Assembly (NCBI RefSeq): GCF_001307765.1
Contig: NZ_LKBA01000006.1
Location: 710,001 to 774,000, forward strand
DNA length: 64,000 nucleotides
Direction: 5' to 3'
Origin: Aliiroseovarius crassostreae
GTDB lineage: Bacteria; Pseudomonadota; Alphaproteobacteria; Rhodobacterales; Rhodobacteraceae
Under the pieces are notes generated by a model that ran no database searches, was not told where the DNA came from, and saw nothing but the letters and a program-made list of their open reading frames with translations. This document shows, piece after piece, positions 55,101-63,119 of this stretch (position 1 is its first letter; every line of letters begins with the position of its first letter). The translations under genes and the position numbers were made by a program.

Positions 55101-55477
55101 TGGCACCGCTTCTCTATGAAACCTCGCGCCAGGCGCAATTTCTGAAACCGACGGTGATCACCCTGACCTATGGGCTGGGTTTTGGCATGGTCCTGGTGCT
55201 GATCGTGGTGCCCGCACTGGTGGCGATGCAGGCAGATCTGGCCCGTATGGTGGCCGCCCTCAGACGCCTGTGGCGAGCGCGCGCGCACCAGGCGGTGCGC
55301 AAGGTGCTGGGGGTGGTGGCAACCGCAATCGCCCTCCTGCTGGGGGCCGCCGTCACTGCGGCCGCGCTTTACGGCCTCACCCCGTTGGCAGTGGGTGTCT
55401 TCATACTGGCCGCAGCGGGGATCACGCTTGTCATCTACATTGCAGTCTTTGCCTTCTGGCATCCAAGCGGTAGCTGA
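52133..55477 (+). CDS. RND efflux transporter permease, AcrB/HAE1-like
   Basis: 1114 residues. Twelve membrane spans arranged as 1+5 and 1+5 around two large periplasmic loops. The TM4 proton-relay motif GIVVDDAIVVGEHADFRARR is present, and the start FTRHATLANLLLVVLLTLGI is typical. The C-terminus is extended beyond the usual pump by two or more extra hydrophobic segments after about 1065. The substrate is unknown. Forms an operon with the adaptor; no outer-membrane channel or TetR-type regulator gene is adjacent. Confidence 0.93.
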   Translation: MTTRAPLSAANGVLSYFTRHATLANLLLVVLLTLGIMTYPRMRAQFFPDVVVESVTVTVSWDGAGAEDVDAGIVQVLEPALLAVEGVEEVISRATEGRARIEMEFEPGWDVAQAADDVQVAVDEISTLPEDSDTPIVRRGAWRDSVTDVVITGPVGIDQLGRFTDEMVARLFDRGVTRTTIRGIVAPEILIELPSISLLRHDVTMAQIAAAIREEVSTAPAGDVASGAARVRTGVAKRSADQIEAIVLRSNPDGSKLTIGDVGRVLSRGVDRERSYFVGDRPAVALNVSRSAAGDAIALQEEVEEVRAAMLPSLPDGVEITLMRTRSELIKARINMLMENGLQGLSLVLILLFLFLNARTALWVAAGIPVAMLSAIFLMYMSGLTINMISLFALIITLGIVVDDAIVVGEHADFRARRLGETPIEASENAARRMFPPVFSATITTVIAFFGLTSIGGRFGDMIADIPFTVIVVLLASLVECFLILPHHMAHALTHTAKEHWYDWPSRQVNRGFRWVRDHAFRPLMKLVIRARYPVMAAVILLLISQVSIFIRGDLTFRFFNAPERSSITANFAMVSGATREDTREMMGLVQAAVDRTAAQFEAEYGRAPLTVALAQTGGNSGRGLSGVDSKDTDLLGAMVMELIDADLRPYSVSAFVSALQENVPQHPLLETLSFRGSHFGPGGDALDVELYGAESETLKAAAEALKKALADFPEVSALEDSMAYDKDELLLDLTPQGQALGFTIDGLGRVLRARLNGLEAATFPDGTRTAAIRVELPEEELTADFLDSTQMRSAAGTYVPLADLVSVQTRTGFSSVERENGIRLINVTGDLDENNPARAEEITRTLADDILPRIAEEFSVTWQLGGLAEQQDEFLNDASTGLILSLLGIYLTLGWIFSSWTRPFVVMAIIPFGLIGAIIGHVSWGVPLSMFSVVGLIGMTGIIINDSIVLVTTIDAYARDRGLVPAIIDGAADRLRAVMLTTATTVLGLAPLLYETSRQAQFLKPTVITLTYGLGFGMVLVLIVVPALVAMQADLARMVAALRRLWRARAHQAVRKVLGVVATAIALLLGAAVTAAALYGLTPLAVGVFILAAAGITLVIYIAVFAFWHPSGS

Positions 55478-55532
55478 GCTGAAGCTGACCGGACAGAGGA
55501 TCTGACCGCTAAGCCGCATATTTTCTGGTCAT

Positions 55533-55581
55533 AAAGCGTTTCGACTTTTCCCTGTTTCAGGTGACCGTCGAAGCGCTTTAA
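55533..55581. repeat. Dispersed palindromic repeat (CGTTTC/GAAACG family), copy 5
   Basis: AAAGCGTTTCGACTTTTCCC opposite GACCGTCGAAGCGCTTT; the inner part TTTCCCTGTTTCAGGTGACC matches copy 4 at 36520. It follows a TTTTCTGGTCA word of the other repeat family. Confidence 0.75.
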
Positions 55582-55639
55582 AATCCCGGGGGGATTGCCA
55601 TCAGGCTCGGAGGTTGCTCAAACCTTTGGTTTGAGCCTG

Positions 55640-55697
55640 AAGGGGCGCTGCCCCTCGCGGCTTTGCCGCTCACCCCGGGATATTTGAGCAAGAGGAA
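55640..55697. repeat. Dispersed GGGATATTT-type hairpin repeat, copy 7
   Basis: GGGGCGCTGCCCC, GCGGCTTTGCCGC, then CACCCCGGGATATTTGAGC and AAGAGGAAG. Confidence 0.83.
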
Positions 55698-55725
55698 GAC
55701 AGGGAAAAGAGCGCGGGGTAGCGTG

Positions 55726-56775
55726 TCAGTCAAACGTGCCGGTCACGCGCCCCAGCAGCATGAAGGCACGGGCGGTTCGGGTGTTGGACAATTCGGCGAT
55801 GTCACTATCCGAGGCGTTTTTCTCAAAATCCGCGAAAGTCTGGTCAAATTTGCGCAGGAAGTGATGCGCGGCATCGCGGAAGATCGGATCTTGGCGCATA
55901 CGGCCTGCGGTCAGGGCCAGGGAAGAGCGATCCCGCACCCCGCCCAGCGTTGCAACCGTCCGCCCCCGCTCGCCGGCTGCAAATTTGCGCCAGATTTCAG
56001 GTTTGGCGCGATCTGGGCGCAGATCATCCATATAGATGCCATCCTGAGACAGGAGCGTCAGCACGTCCTGTGAGGCCTGCACCAGGCCGGACACTTTTCG
56101 GTCGGAAAGGGCGCGGCGCAGGGCGCGGAAGCCCTCGGCGTCATTTTCGTTCTCGGGGAAATGCAGGGCGCGGATGAAATCCTCGATCGACAGTGGCGGG
56201 GCCATGTCCTCCAGCCGGGTGCCCAGCGCGAGGCTGGTCTGATCATCCATTGTTCCCCCGGCCAGGCCGGAGGGCAGGGCGGGCATGGCGGGATGGGTCT
56301 GCACCCCACCCGGGCGGATCGAAGTAAAGGTTGCCAGCGCGGTTTCGGTTTTCTTGCTGACGGCGGCGATTTCCTCGAGTTTTCGTTCAACCTGAGAGGG
56401 CTGTTTCACACCGCCCGCCTGCTGCTGAAGATAGGTCTGGCGCATCCCGTCAATTGCCGCCTGCAACCGGTTGCTTTCCTCGCGCATGATACGCGCCGAG
56501 CGCATTGCCGCCACGGCCACCCAGATCAGCGCCACCGGCATGAAGATGGCGAGCAGGACAATCACAAAGCGCAGCGGATCGGCACCATTGCCGCCACCGC
56601 CCCCCAGCACGATGAAAAACGCTGCACAGGCAAACAGCCAGACGGCCGACACGGCCAGCCCGATGACCTCACCTGCGCTGAGCGAGGAGATATCCGGTGC
56701 CTGCAGCGGACGGTTCAACCCGCCGCCCGATTTGGCGGATTTTTTGGCCGGGTCGCTTTGCGGGCCAACACTCAT
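55726..56775 (-). CDS. Hypothetical membrane protein with coiled-coil segment
   Basis: 349 residues. Two membrane spans (about 36-60 and 68-90) are separated by a Gly-rich loop (VLGGGGGNGADP). A short coiled coil (about 95-120, REESNRLQAAIDGMRQ) follows, then a long soluble part of about 230 residues with conserved-looking helices (FRALRRALSDRKVSGLVQAS). No recognised enzymatic motif. Codon use is native. It is followed upstream by greA on the same strand with 46 bp between, so the two may be cotranscribed. Confidence 0.65.
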   Translation of the reverse strand: MSVGPQSDPAKKSAKSGGGLNRPLQAPDISSLSAGEVIGLAVSAVWLFACAAFFIVLGGGGGNGADPLRFVIVLLAIFMPVALIWVAVAAMRSARIMREESNRLQAAIDGMRQTYLQQQAGGVKQPSQVERKLEEIAAVSKKTETALATFTSIRPGGVQTHPAMPALPSGLAGGTMDDQTSLALGTRLEDMAPPLSIEDFIRALHFPENENDAEGFRALRRALSDRKVSGLVQASQDVLTLLSQDGIYMDDLRPDRAKPEIWRKFAAGERGRTVATLGGVRDRSSLALTAGRMRQDPIFRDAAHHFLRKFDQTFADFEKNASDSDIAELSNTRTARAFMLLGRVTGTFD

Positions 56776-56821
56776 GGCCTCACTCCTGATTGGTCAACGA
56801 TGAGATACGCGTAAAGTTACT

Positions 56822-57292
56822 TTAAATATACTGGATCTTCAAAATCTCGTAAGCACGTTCTCCGCCGGGGGTGCGCACCTCGACACTGTCCCCTTCTTCC
56901 TTGCCGATCAGGGCGCGGGCCAGCGGGGATTTGATGTTGAGCTTGCCATTTTCCAGATTGGATTCCGGTTCCCCGACAATCTGGTAGGTCTTTTCCTCTT
57001 CGGTATCTTCATCGATCAGGGTCACAGTGGCCGAGAACTTGACAGCGCCCGACATGTTGGCGGGGTCGATCACGTCCGCCAGGGACAGGATGCCTTCCAG
57101 CTCTTTGATGCGCCCCTCGATGAAGCCCTGTTTTTCGCGCGCGGAATGATATTCGGCATTTTCCTTCAGGTCGCCAAGCTCACGGGCCGAGGCGATGGCC
57201 TCGATGATCGCGGGGCGTTCCACCGACTTGAGGTGTTTCAATTCATCACTGAGCGCGGTGTGGCCCGCACGTGTCAGGGGTATCTTGTCCAT
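56822..57292 (-). CDS. greA: Transcription elongation factor GreA
   Basis: 156 residues. The N-terminal coiled coil ([20 protein letters not shown]) has acidic tip residues in [20 protein letters not shown], and the C-terminal FKBP-like domain contains [10 protein letters not shown] and [14 protein letters not shown]. GreA enters the RNA polymerase secondary channel and stimulates cleavage of backtracked transcripts. Length and order match the family. Confidence 0.97.
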   Translation of the reverse strand: MDKIPLTRAGHTALSDELKHLKSVERPAIIEAIASARELGDLKENAEYHSAREKQGFIEGRIKELEGILSLADVIDPANMSGAVKFSATVTLIDEDTEEEKTYQIVGEPESNLENGKLNIKSPLARALIGKEEGDSVEVRTPGGERAYEILKIQYI

Positions 57293-57418
57293 GAAGTGTT
57301 ACAGATCCTGTTTGGCCCGGCACGGCGCCGGAACCTTTCGTTCCAAAAGATGTATAGGCAAAGCGGCTGTCTGCCGCTAGATTTGGTATAAAAGAAAAGC
57401 AAAATCGAGCGGTTTGCA

Positions 57419-58438
57419 ATGCCATTATTCGCCTTGATCACGCTGGCCTACCTTATCGTGGGCGGGCTGGTGACCTTGATCTACAGGGACAATCCCCTGC
57501 ATCTGCTGCTGGAAATGGCAGAAGCGATCCCGTTTTCACTGCTTGTCTTTCTGTCCTTGGGCTGGTGGGTGGTGCCCCTGTTTCTGGTCGTAACCTTCCT
57601 GTTTGACCGCAAAACCATGGTCACGCGCCTGTCGCGCGCCATTCTGGCGGTGATGATCTGCTCGGCAATGTTTCTGATGTTCACCATGCTGAAGACCACC
57701 ATGCCCTTCATCCTGCCCTTCTGGGCGGATCCCTGGATGGCAGATCTGGATCGGGCGCTGCATTTCGGGGTGGACCCCTGGCGCCTGACCCATGCGTTTT
57801 CTGCCTGGATCAATCCCGAACTGGTGGGGACGATCTATTTCACCGCCTGGCTGTTGCCCTGCATGTATCTTCCGGTTCTGATCGTGATGTTCGACATGGA
57901 CGCGCGGCGGTTCCGGCGCTTTATCCTGCTTTACCTGTTCAGCTGGATTGTCATGGGCAATGTGCTGGCGCTGGCGTTTCTGTCGGCCGGGCCGATCTTT
58001 TACGACCGCCTGTTAGGGGGCGATACATTTGCCCCGATGATGGCCTCTTTGCAGGAGATCGGCTTTGCCGGGGGCTTTCTGGATGCGCTCAGTGACAACC
58101 TCTGGGCCGCCTATGAAAGCAAGGCGCAACTGCCCGGCTCCGGCATTTCCGCCTTCCCGTCGGTGCATATCGCCACCGCCACGGTCTTTGCCCTTTACCT
58201 TTACGAACGCCACCGGGCGTTTTTGCCCCTGTCGATCCTGATCGTGGCAACCTATCAGTTCCTGTCCGTCTATCAGGGCTGGCACTATGCGATCGACGGG
58301 TATTTTTCGATTCTCGTCATGATCGGCGTCTGGATCTGGTTGCGGCGGCGCGAAAAGCGCTCTGCCCCCGCCCCAGCCCGGCCACCGACCTGCCCCCCGC
58401 CGCCGGGTCATTCAGCGACTGACAGCGCAAACAATTAA
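57419..58438 (+). CDS. PAP2-superfamily phosphatase, membrane-bound
   Basis: 339 residues, with about six to eight membrane spans. The phosphatase motifs are GSGISAFPSVHIATATV and WHYAIDGY, which resemble inositol-phosphorylceramide synthase/PAP2_3 proteins, where His and Asp form the active site at the membrane surface. The Pro/Ala-rich C-terminal tail (about 315-339) is hydrophilic. Likely acts on a phospholipid or undecaprenyl-type phosphate; the exact substrate is unknown. Divergent from greA. Confidence 0.82.
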   Translation: MPLFALITLAYLIVGGLVTLIYRDNPLHLLLEMAEAIPFSLLVFLSLGWWVVPLFLVVTFLFDRKTMVTRLSRAILAVMICSAMFLMFTMLKTTMPFILPFWADPWMADLDRALHFGVDPWRLTHAFSAWINPELVGTIYFTAWLLPCMYLPVLIVMFDMDARRFRRFILLYLFSWIVMGNVLALAFLSAGPIFYDRLLGGDTFAPMMASLQEIGFAGGFLDALSDNLWAAYESKAQLPGSGISAFPSVHIATATVFALYLYERHRAFLPLSILIVATYQFLSVYQGWHYAIDGYFSILVMIGVWIWLRRREKRSAPAPARPPTCPPPPGHSATDSANN

Positions 58439-58551
58439 CAAAAAAACGGCAGATAGGTCGCAATCTCCTGATTTGACGCCGTGTTGCGATTGACCCTGCC
58501 CAAGTGGCGAGCTAACGATCTTGCTGAAACGGACCATCCGGGGAAAAGATT

Positions 58552-60204
58552 ATGAGCGAGATTGAACGCGAAAGCATGGAATACGATGTGGTCATCGTGG
58601 GCGCTGGCCCCGCTGGTCTGTCGGCAGCCATCCGTTTGAAACAGCTGAACGCCGACCTTGAGGTTGTTGTTCTGGAAAAAGGGTCCGAAGTGGGCGCGCA
58701 TATCCTGTCAGGCGCGGTGTTTGACCCTTGCGGGCTGGACAGGCTGATCCCGGACTGGAAAGAAAAAGGCGCGCCGCTGAACGTGCCGGTCAAGGAAGAC
58801 AACTTCCTGGTGCTTGGGCCGGCAGGGTCGATCCGCCTGCCCAACTGGCCGATGCCGAAGCTGATGGACAACCACGGCAACTACATCGTGTCTATGGCCA
58901 ATGTCTGCCGCTGGATGGCTGAGCAGGCCGAGGAACTGGGCGTGGAAATCTTCCCAGGCATGGCGGCGTCCGAGCTGGTTTACGGCGAAAACGGCGAAGT
59001 CAAAGGCGTTGTTGCTGGCGTATTTGGCCTGGAAGAGGATGGCTCTTACGGCCCGAACACTGAGCCGGGCATGGAGCTGCACGGCAAATACGTGTTCATC
59101 TCAGAAGGGGTGCGCGGGTCGCTCGCCAAGGAAATCATCGCCAAATACGACCTTCAGGCCGGGCGCGACGTGCAGAAATTCGGCGTCGGCATGAAGGAAA
59201 TCTGGGAAATCGACCCGGAGAACCACCGCGAAGGCACCGTGACCCACACGATGGGCTGGCCGCTGGGGTCAAATGCAGGTGGGGGCTCGTTCCTCTATCA
59301 CCTGGACAACAACCAGGTTTACGTGGGCTTCGTGGTGCACCTAAACTACAAGAACCCGCACCTTTACCCCTACATGGAGTTCCAGCGTTTCAAGCATCAC
59401 CCCGAGATCGCCAAGGTGCTTAAGGGGGGCAAACGTATCGCCTATGGCGCGCGGGCAATTTCCGAAGGTGGCTATCAGTCGATGCCGAAATCGGTCTTCC
59501 CGGGCGGGGCGCTGCTGGGCTGTTCCGTGGGCCTCGTGAACGTGCCGCGCATCAAGGGCAACCACAACGCCATGCTGTCGGGCATTGCGGCGGCTGAAGC
59601 GGCTGCCAAGGCGATTGCCGCTGAACGCTCGGGCGATGAACTGGCTGATTACGAGACCGAACTGCGCACGGGCGAGATCGCTGATGACCTCAAGAAGGTG
59701 CGCAATGTGAAGCCGATCTGGTCGAAATGGGGCCTGACCGCGTCGTTGGTGCTGGGCGGTCTGGACATGTGGACCAACTCGCTCTTCGGTTTCTCCTTCT
59801 TCGGCACCGTGAAGCATGGCAAAAACGATGCGCAGGCCACCGGCAAAGCGGCGGATTACAAGGTTATTGATTATCCGAAACCCGATGGCACCCTCTCGTT
59901 TGACCGCCTGACCAATGTCAGCTTTGCGGCCACCAACCACGAGGAAAGCCAGCCCTGCCACCTGCGCCTGGCCGATCCGAATGTGCCGATCAATGTGAAC
60001 CTGCCCGAGTTCGACGAACCCGCCCAGCGCTATTGCCCTGCGGGTGTCTATGAGGTGATCAAGGAAGACGGCGCCGAGCCGCGCTTTGTGGTGAATTTCC
60101 AAAACTGCGTTCACTGCAAAACCTGCGACATCAAGGACCCGAGCCAGAACATCACCTGGACCGTTCCGCAAGGAGGCGACGGGCCGAACTACCCGAATAT
60201 GTAA
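58552..60204 (+). CDS. Electron transfer flavoprotein-ubiquinone oxidoreductase
   Basis: 550 residues. An N-terminal FAD-binding Rossmann segment (DVVIVGAGPAGLSAAIRLK), the membrane-associated quinone-binding region with GYQSMPKSVFPGGALLGC, and a C-terminal 4Fe-4S site: CPAGVYE near 495, then FQNCVHCKTCDIKDPSQ (three Cys). It passes electrons from ETF, reduced by acyl-CoA dehydrogenases, to ubiquinone at the inner membrane. Length equals the family norm. GGGG-AAAAGA lies upstream of the ATG. Confidence 0.96.
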   Translation: MSEIERESMEYDVVIVGAGPAGLSAAIRLKQLNADLEVVVLEKGSEVGAHILSGAVFDPCGLDRLIPDWKEKGAPLNVPVKEDNFLVLGPAGSIRLPNWPMPKLMDNHGNYIVSMANVCRWMAEQAEELGVEIFPGMAASELVYGENGEVKGVVAGVFGLEEDGSYGPNTEPGMELHGKYVFISEGVRGSLAKEIIAKYDLQAGRDVQKFGVGMKEIWEIDPENHREGTVTHTMGWPLGSNAGGGSFLYHLDNNQVYVGFVVHLNYKNPHLYPYMEFQRFKHHPEIAKVLKGGKRIAYGARAISEGGYQSMPKSVFPGGALLGCSVGLVNVPRIKGNHNAMLSGIAAAEAAAKAIAAERSGDELADYETELRTGEIADDLKKVRNVKPIWSKWGLTASLVLGGLDMWTNSLFGFSFFGTVKHGKNDAQATGKAADYKVIDYPKPDGTLSFDRLTNVSFAATNHEESQPCHLRLADPNVPINVNLPEFDEPAQRYCPAGVYEVIKEDGAEPRFVVNFQNCVHCKTCDIKDPSQNITWTVPQGGDGPNYPNM

Positions 60205-60228
60205 ATCGGCGGAAAATGACCGTATTGT

Positions 60229-60261
60229 GAGGGGCTGCAGGTGCGGCCCCTCATTGTTTTT
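60229..60261 (+). terminator. Intrinsic terminator after ETF-QO
   Basis: GAGGGGC / GCCCCTC stem with a 10-nt loop, then ATTGTTTTT. Confidence 0.85.
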
Positions 60262-60323
60262 GTGCATCCGCAACGATAGGGTCGGGGCGAAACGCTCATG
60301 TAAAGAAAGCAGAACCCTTGCGT

Positions 60324-62042
60324 ATGTTGCGCCATGCCCCCAAATCCCTGACCCTGTCTGCCCTCCTGACCCTGTCAACCATGCTGGCCCCACCCGCCCT
60401 TGCCGAAGGTGAAACCGGGCTGGGGGCCTATCTTGCCGCCCGCACCGCAGATTATCAGGGCGATTTTTCCGCAACCCTGGAATATGGCGCACGGGCCATC
60501 GCGGATGATCCTGACAATGCACGTATTCTGGAAGGGCTGACCATCGCCCAGCTGGTGCTGAACCCACTGCCCGAGACCACCCCCTATGCCCGCCGGCTGG
60601 CAGCACTGGACGAACAGAACGCCATCGCCCGGCTGGTGCTTTTGGGGGATGCTTTTGGTCATGAAAAATGGGACACGGCACTGACGTTGCTTGAAGAGGG
60701 CGTCTCGGTTGGGCCACTGATGACCGAAATGCTGCGCGCCTGGGCAGAGCTGGGGCGCGGACAGATGTCGCAGGCGCTGGCCGTGCTGGACCGGCTGGCC
60801 GAGGACGAAGGCACACGCGGCTTTGCGATCCAGCAAAAAGCCCTGGCCACCGCCTTTGTCGGTGATTTCGAAACTGCTGCCCAATTGATGCAGCAACAGG
60901 TGGCCGAGTTTCGCCTGAACCGACGCGGCGTGATCGCCTATGTGCAGATCCTCAGCCAGCTGGACCGATATGACGAGGCGCTGGAGGTGCTTGCACAGGC
61001 CTCGAACGGGGTGCTGGACGACGAGTTGATCGCGATTATCGACACGCTCAAATCCAAAACCCCCCTGCCCTTCACCGCTGTTCGCACGGTTCAGGAAGGG
61101 GCGGCTGAGCTGTTTTACCTGATCGCCAACAATATCCCGCCCAATTCCGGACTGACCTCGGCTCTGATCTATGCCCGCATTGCCGAATATCTTAGCCCCG
61201 GCCTCTATGACGCCACCTTGCTGACGGCGCAATTGCACGAGGATATGGGCCAGCATGATCTGGCCGTGGCCGCCTATGCCCGCATCCCGCAAGACAGCCC
61301 GCAATTCCTGCAAGCCGCCCTTGGGCGCGCCATGGCCCTGAGCCAGTCGGACCGGGCAGAAGAAGCGATTGGCGAGCTGCGCGCACTTTCAGGCCAGTTC
61401 CCGACACGGGCCCGCATCCCGACCCTGCTGGGGGAATTTCTGTCCCGCGAGGATCGCTATGAAGAAGCCCGAGCGGCCTTTGATCAGGCCATTTCCCTGT
61501 TTGAGCAGGATCTGGACACCCAGTGGCGGGTCTATTTCCAACGCGCCATTGTTGAAACAAAACTGGATGACTGGCCCGCGGCGGAAGCAGATTTTCGCAA
61601 AGCCCTTGCCCTCAACCCGAACCAGCCCAATGTGCTGAACTATCTTGGCTACAGTCTGGTGGAACGGCGCGAGCATCTGGAGGAGGCACTCGAGATGATC
61701 GAACGTGCCGTGGCCGAGCGGCCCGACAGTGGCTATATCACCGACAGTCTTGGCTGGGTCTATTACCGCCTTGGCCGATATGACGAGGCGGTTGAGCAGA
61801 TGGAACGCGCGGTTGAGCTGCTGCCCGTTGACCCGATCCTCAATGATCACCTAGGTGACACCTACTGGGCGGTTGGGCGCAAACGCGAGGCAGAGTTTCA
61901 ATGGAAACGCGCGCTCAGCTTTGTCACGGAAGACACGGATCTGGAAGAGCTGAACCCGGAACGCATTCGCCGAAAACTCGAACTGGGGCTGGATCAGGTG
62001 CTGGCAGAGGAAGGCGCCGCACCGCTGCACGGATCGAAATAA
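60324..62042 (+). CDS. Secreted or periplasmic TPR-repeat protein
   Basis: 572 residues from the ATG at 60324 (an upstream TTG is also possible). A Sec signal peptide (LTLSALLTLSTMLAPPALA) is followed by helical tetratricopeptide-like repeats. The clearest lie in the C-terminal third: NPNQPNVLNYLGYSLVERRE, then ERPDSGYITDSLGWVYYRLG and LPVDPILNDHLGDTYWAVGR. Such proteins scaffold envelope complexes. It precedes ispE with a 3-bp gap, as an operon. Confidence 0.85.
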   Translation: MLRHAPKSLTLSALLTLSTMLAPPALAEGETGLGAYLAARTADYQGDFSATLEYGARAIADDPDNARILEGLTIAQLVLNPLPETTPYARRLAALDEQNAIARLVLLGDAFGHEKWDTALTLLEEGVSVGPLMTEMLRAWAELGRGQMSQALAVLDRLAEDEGTRGFAIQQKALATAFVGDFETAAQLMQQQVAEFRLNRRGVIAYVQILSQLDRYDEALEVLAQASNGVLDDELIAIIDTLKSKTPLPFTAVRTVQEGAAELFYLIANNIPPNSGLTSALIYARIAEYLSPGLYDATLLTAQLHEDMGQHDLAVAAYARIPQDSPQFLQAALGRAMALSQSDRAEEAIGELRALSGQFPTRARIPTLLGEFLSREDRYEEARAAFDQAISLFEQDLDTQWRVYFQRAIVETKLDDWPAAEADFRKALALNPNQPNVLNYLGYSLVERREHLEEALEMIERAVAERPDSGYITDSLGWVYYRLGRYDEAVEQMERAVELLPVDPILNDHLGDTYWAVGRKREAEFQWKRALSFVTEDTDLEELNPERIRRKLELGLDQVLAEEGAAPLHGSK

Positions 62043-62045
62043 GCA

Positions 62046-62888
62046 ATGGATTTCAACACGCTGCAGATCTCTAAAACCTTTGCACCCGCCAAGGTCAACC
62101 TGACCCTGCACATCACGGGCCAACGTGGCGACGGCTATCACCTGCTGGACAGCCTGGTCGTTTTTGCCGATGTGGGCGATCGGATTTCGATCCGACCGGC
62201 GGCGGCCAATCAACTCAATGTGGTGGGGCCACAGGCTGACGGCGTGCCCTCGGATGGATCGAACCTCGTCTGCAAGGCGGCAGATCTCTATGGTATTCCG
62301 GTGGAAATCACCCTGTCCAAACACCTGCCTGCAATGGCGGGGATTGGCGGGGGCAGTTCGGATGCAGCAGCAACCGTTCTGGCCCTGGCGGAGCTTACAG
62401 GTGACACGCGCCTGCCTGACGTGTCGACACTTGGGGCGGATGTGCGGGTCTGCCTGATACGTCAGGCGGCACGGATGCAGGGGATCGGAGAGCGGGTGAC
62501 GCCGGTCGAGGGGCTCCCCCCCCTCTTTGCGGTACTGGCCAATCCCGGTGCAGCCGTGTCCACCCCGACCGTATTCAAGGCGCTGACACAAAAGGCCAAC
62601 GCCCCCATGCCCAAGACATTGCCACGCTGGAAAACCACTGCCGCCCTGATTGACTGGCTGGCCCGGCAGCGCAATGACCTTGAGACCCCGGCCATCGCCG
62701 CAACACCGGTGATCGCAGACACGCTCACGGCGCTCGCCGCTTTGCCCAACGCGCGCCTTGCCCGCATGTCCGGCTCCGGTGCGACCTGTTTCGCCCTGTT
62801 TGAAACCAGAGCCGCCGCCGAGGCCGCCGGGGCTCAACTGCGCCACGACCATCCTGATTGGTGGATCGCAGCCTCCGCTTTGAGGTAA
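62046..62888 (+). CDS. ispE: 4-diphosphocytidyl-2-C-methyl-D-erythritol kinase
   Basis: 280 residues, GHMP kinase. Motifs: PAKVNLTLHITGQRGDGYH at the N-terminus, the ATP loop GIGGGSSDAAA (101-108), and GSGATCFALF near the C-terminus. It phosphorylates CDP-methylerythritol in the MEP isoprenoid pathway. The polyprenyl diphosphate synthase that uses the isoprenoid products is encoded just downstream on the other strand. Confidence 0.95.
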   Translation: MDFNTLQISKTFAPAKVNLTLHITGQRGDGYHLLDSLVVFADVGDRISIRPAAANQLNVVGPQADGVPSDGSNLVCKAADLYGIPVEITLSKHLPAMAGIGGGSSDAAATVLALAELTGDTRLPDVSTLGADVRVCLIRQAARMQGIGERVTPVEGLPPLFAVLANPGAAVSTPTVFKALTQKANAPMPKTLPRWKTTAALIDWLARQRNDLETPAIAATPVIADTLTALAALPNARLARMSGSGATCFALFETRAAAEAAGAQLRHDHPDWWIAASALR

Positions 62889-62894
62889 AGCATG

Positions 62895-62944
62895 GCTGGG
62901 GGCGCTGCCCCCAGACCCCCGAGGTATTTAAGGCAAGAAAAAAG
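62895..62944. repeat. Dispersed GGGATATTT-type hairpin repeat, copy 8
   Basis: GGGGGCGCTGCCCCC hairpin, then CCGAGGTATTTAAGGCAAG and an A-rich end. Same subtype as copy 4. Confidence 0.8.
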
Positions 62945-62966
62945 AGAGGGGGGCGCCCTCTCTTTT
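62940..62966. terminator. Intrinsic terminator after ispE
   Basis: 11-bp perfect stem AAAAGAGAGGG / CCCTCTCTTTT with a 5-nt loop. A-run on one side and T-run on the other allow it to act in both directions. Confidence 0.88.
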
Positions 62967-63060
62967 CAAAGCTTATCGCTTTTTCCTTGTACGGTCATCG
63001 GCGTCCCCGCCTGTACCGCAGCTCCAAACTGCCAGATCCTGGTTAACAAAATCTTTCGGC

Positions 63061-63111
63061 CTTTTTTCTTGTTCCAAATATCCCCGCCGGAGGCATTGGG
63101 GCGCAAGCCCC
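63061..63111. repeat. Dispersed GGGATATTT-type hairpin repeat, copy 9
   Basis: TTTTTTCTTGTTCCAAATAT then CCCCGCCGG and the hairpin GGGGCGCAAGCCCC, in the opposite orientation to copy 8, ending directly at the polyprenyl synthase stop. Confidence 0.78.
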
Positions 63112-63119
63112 AAATCTGA

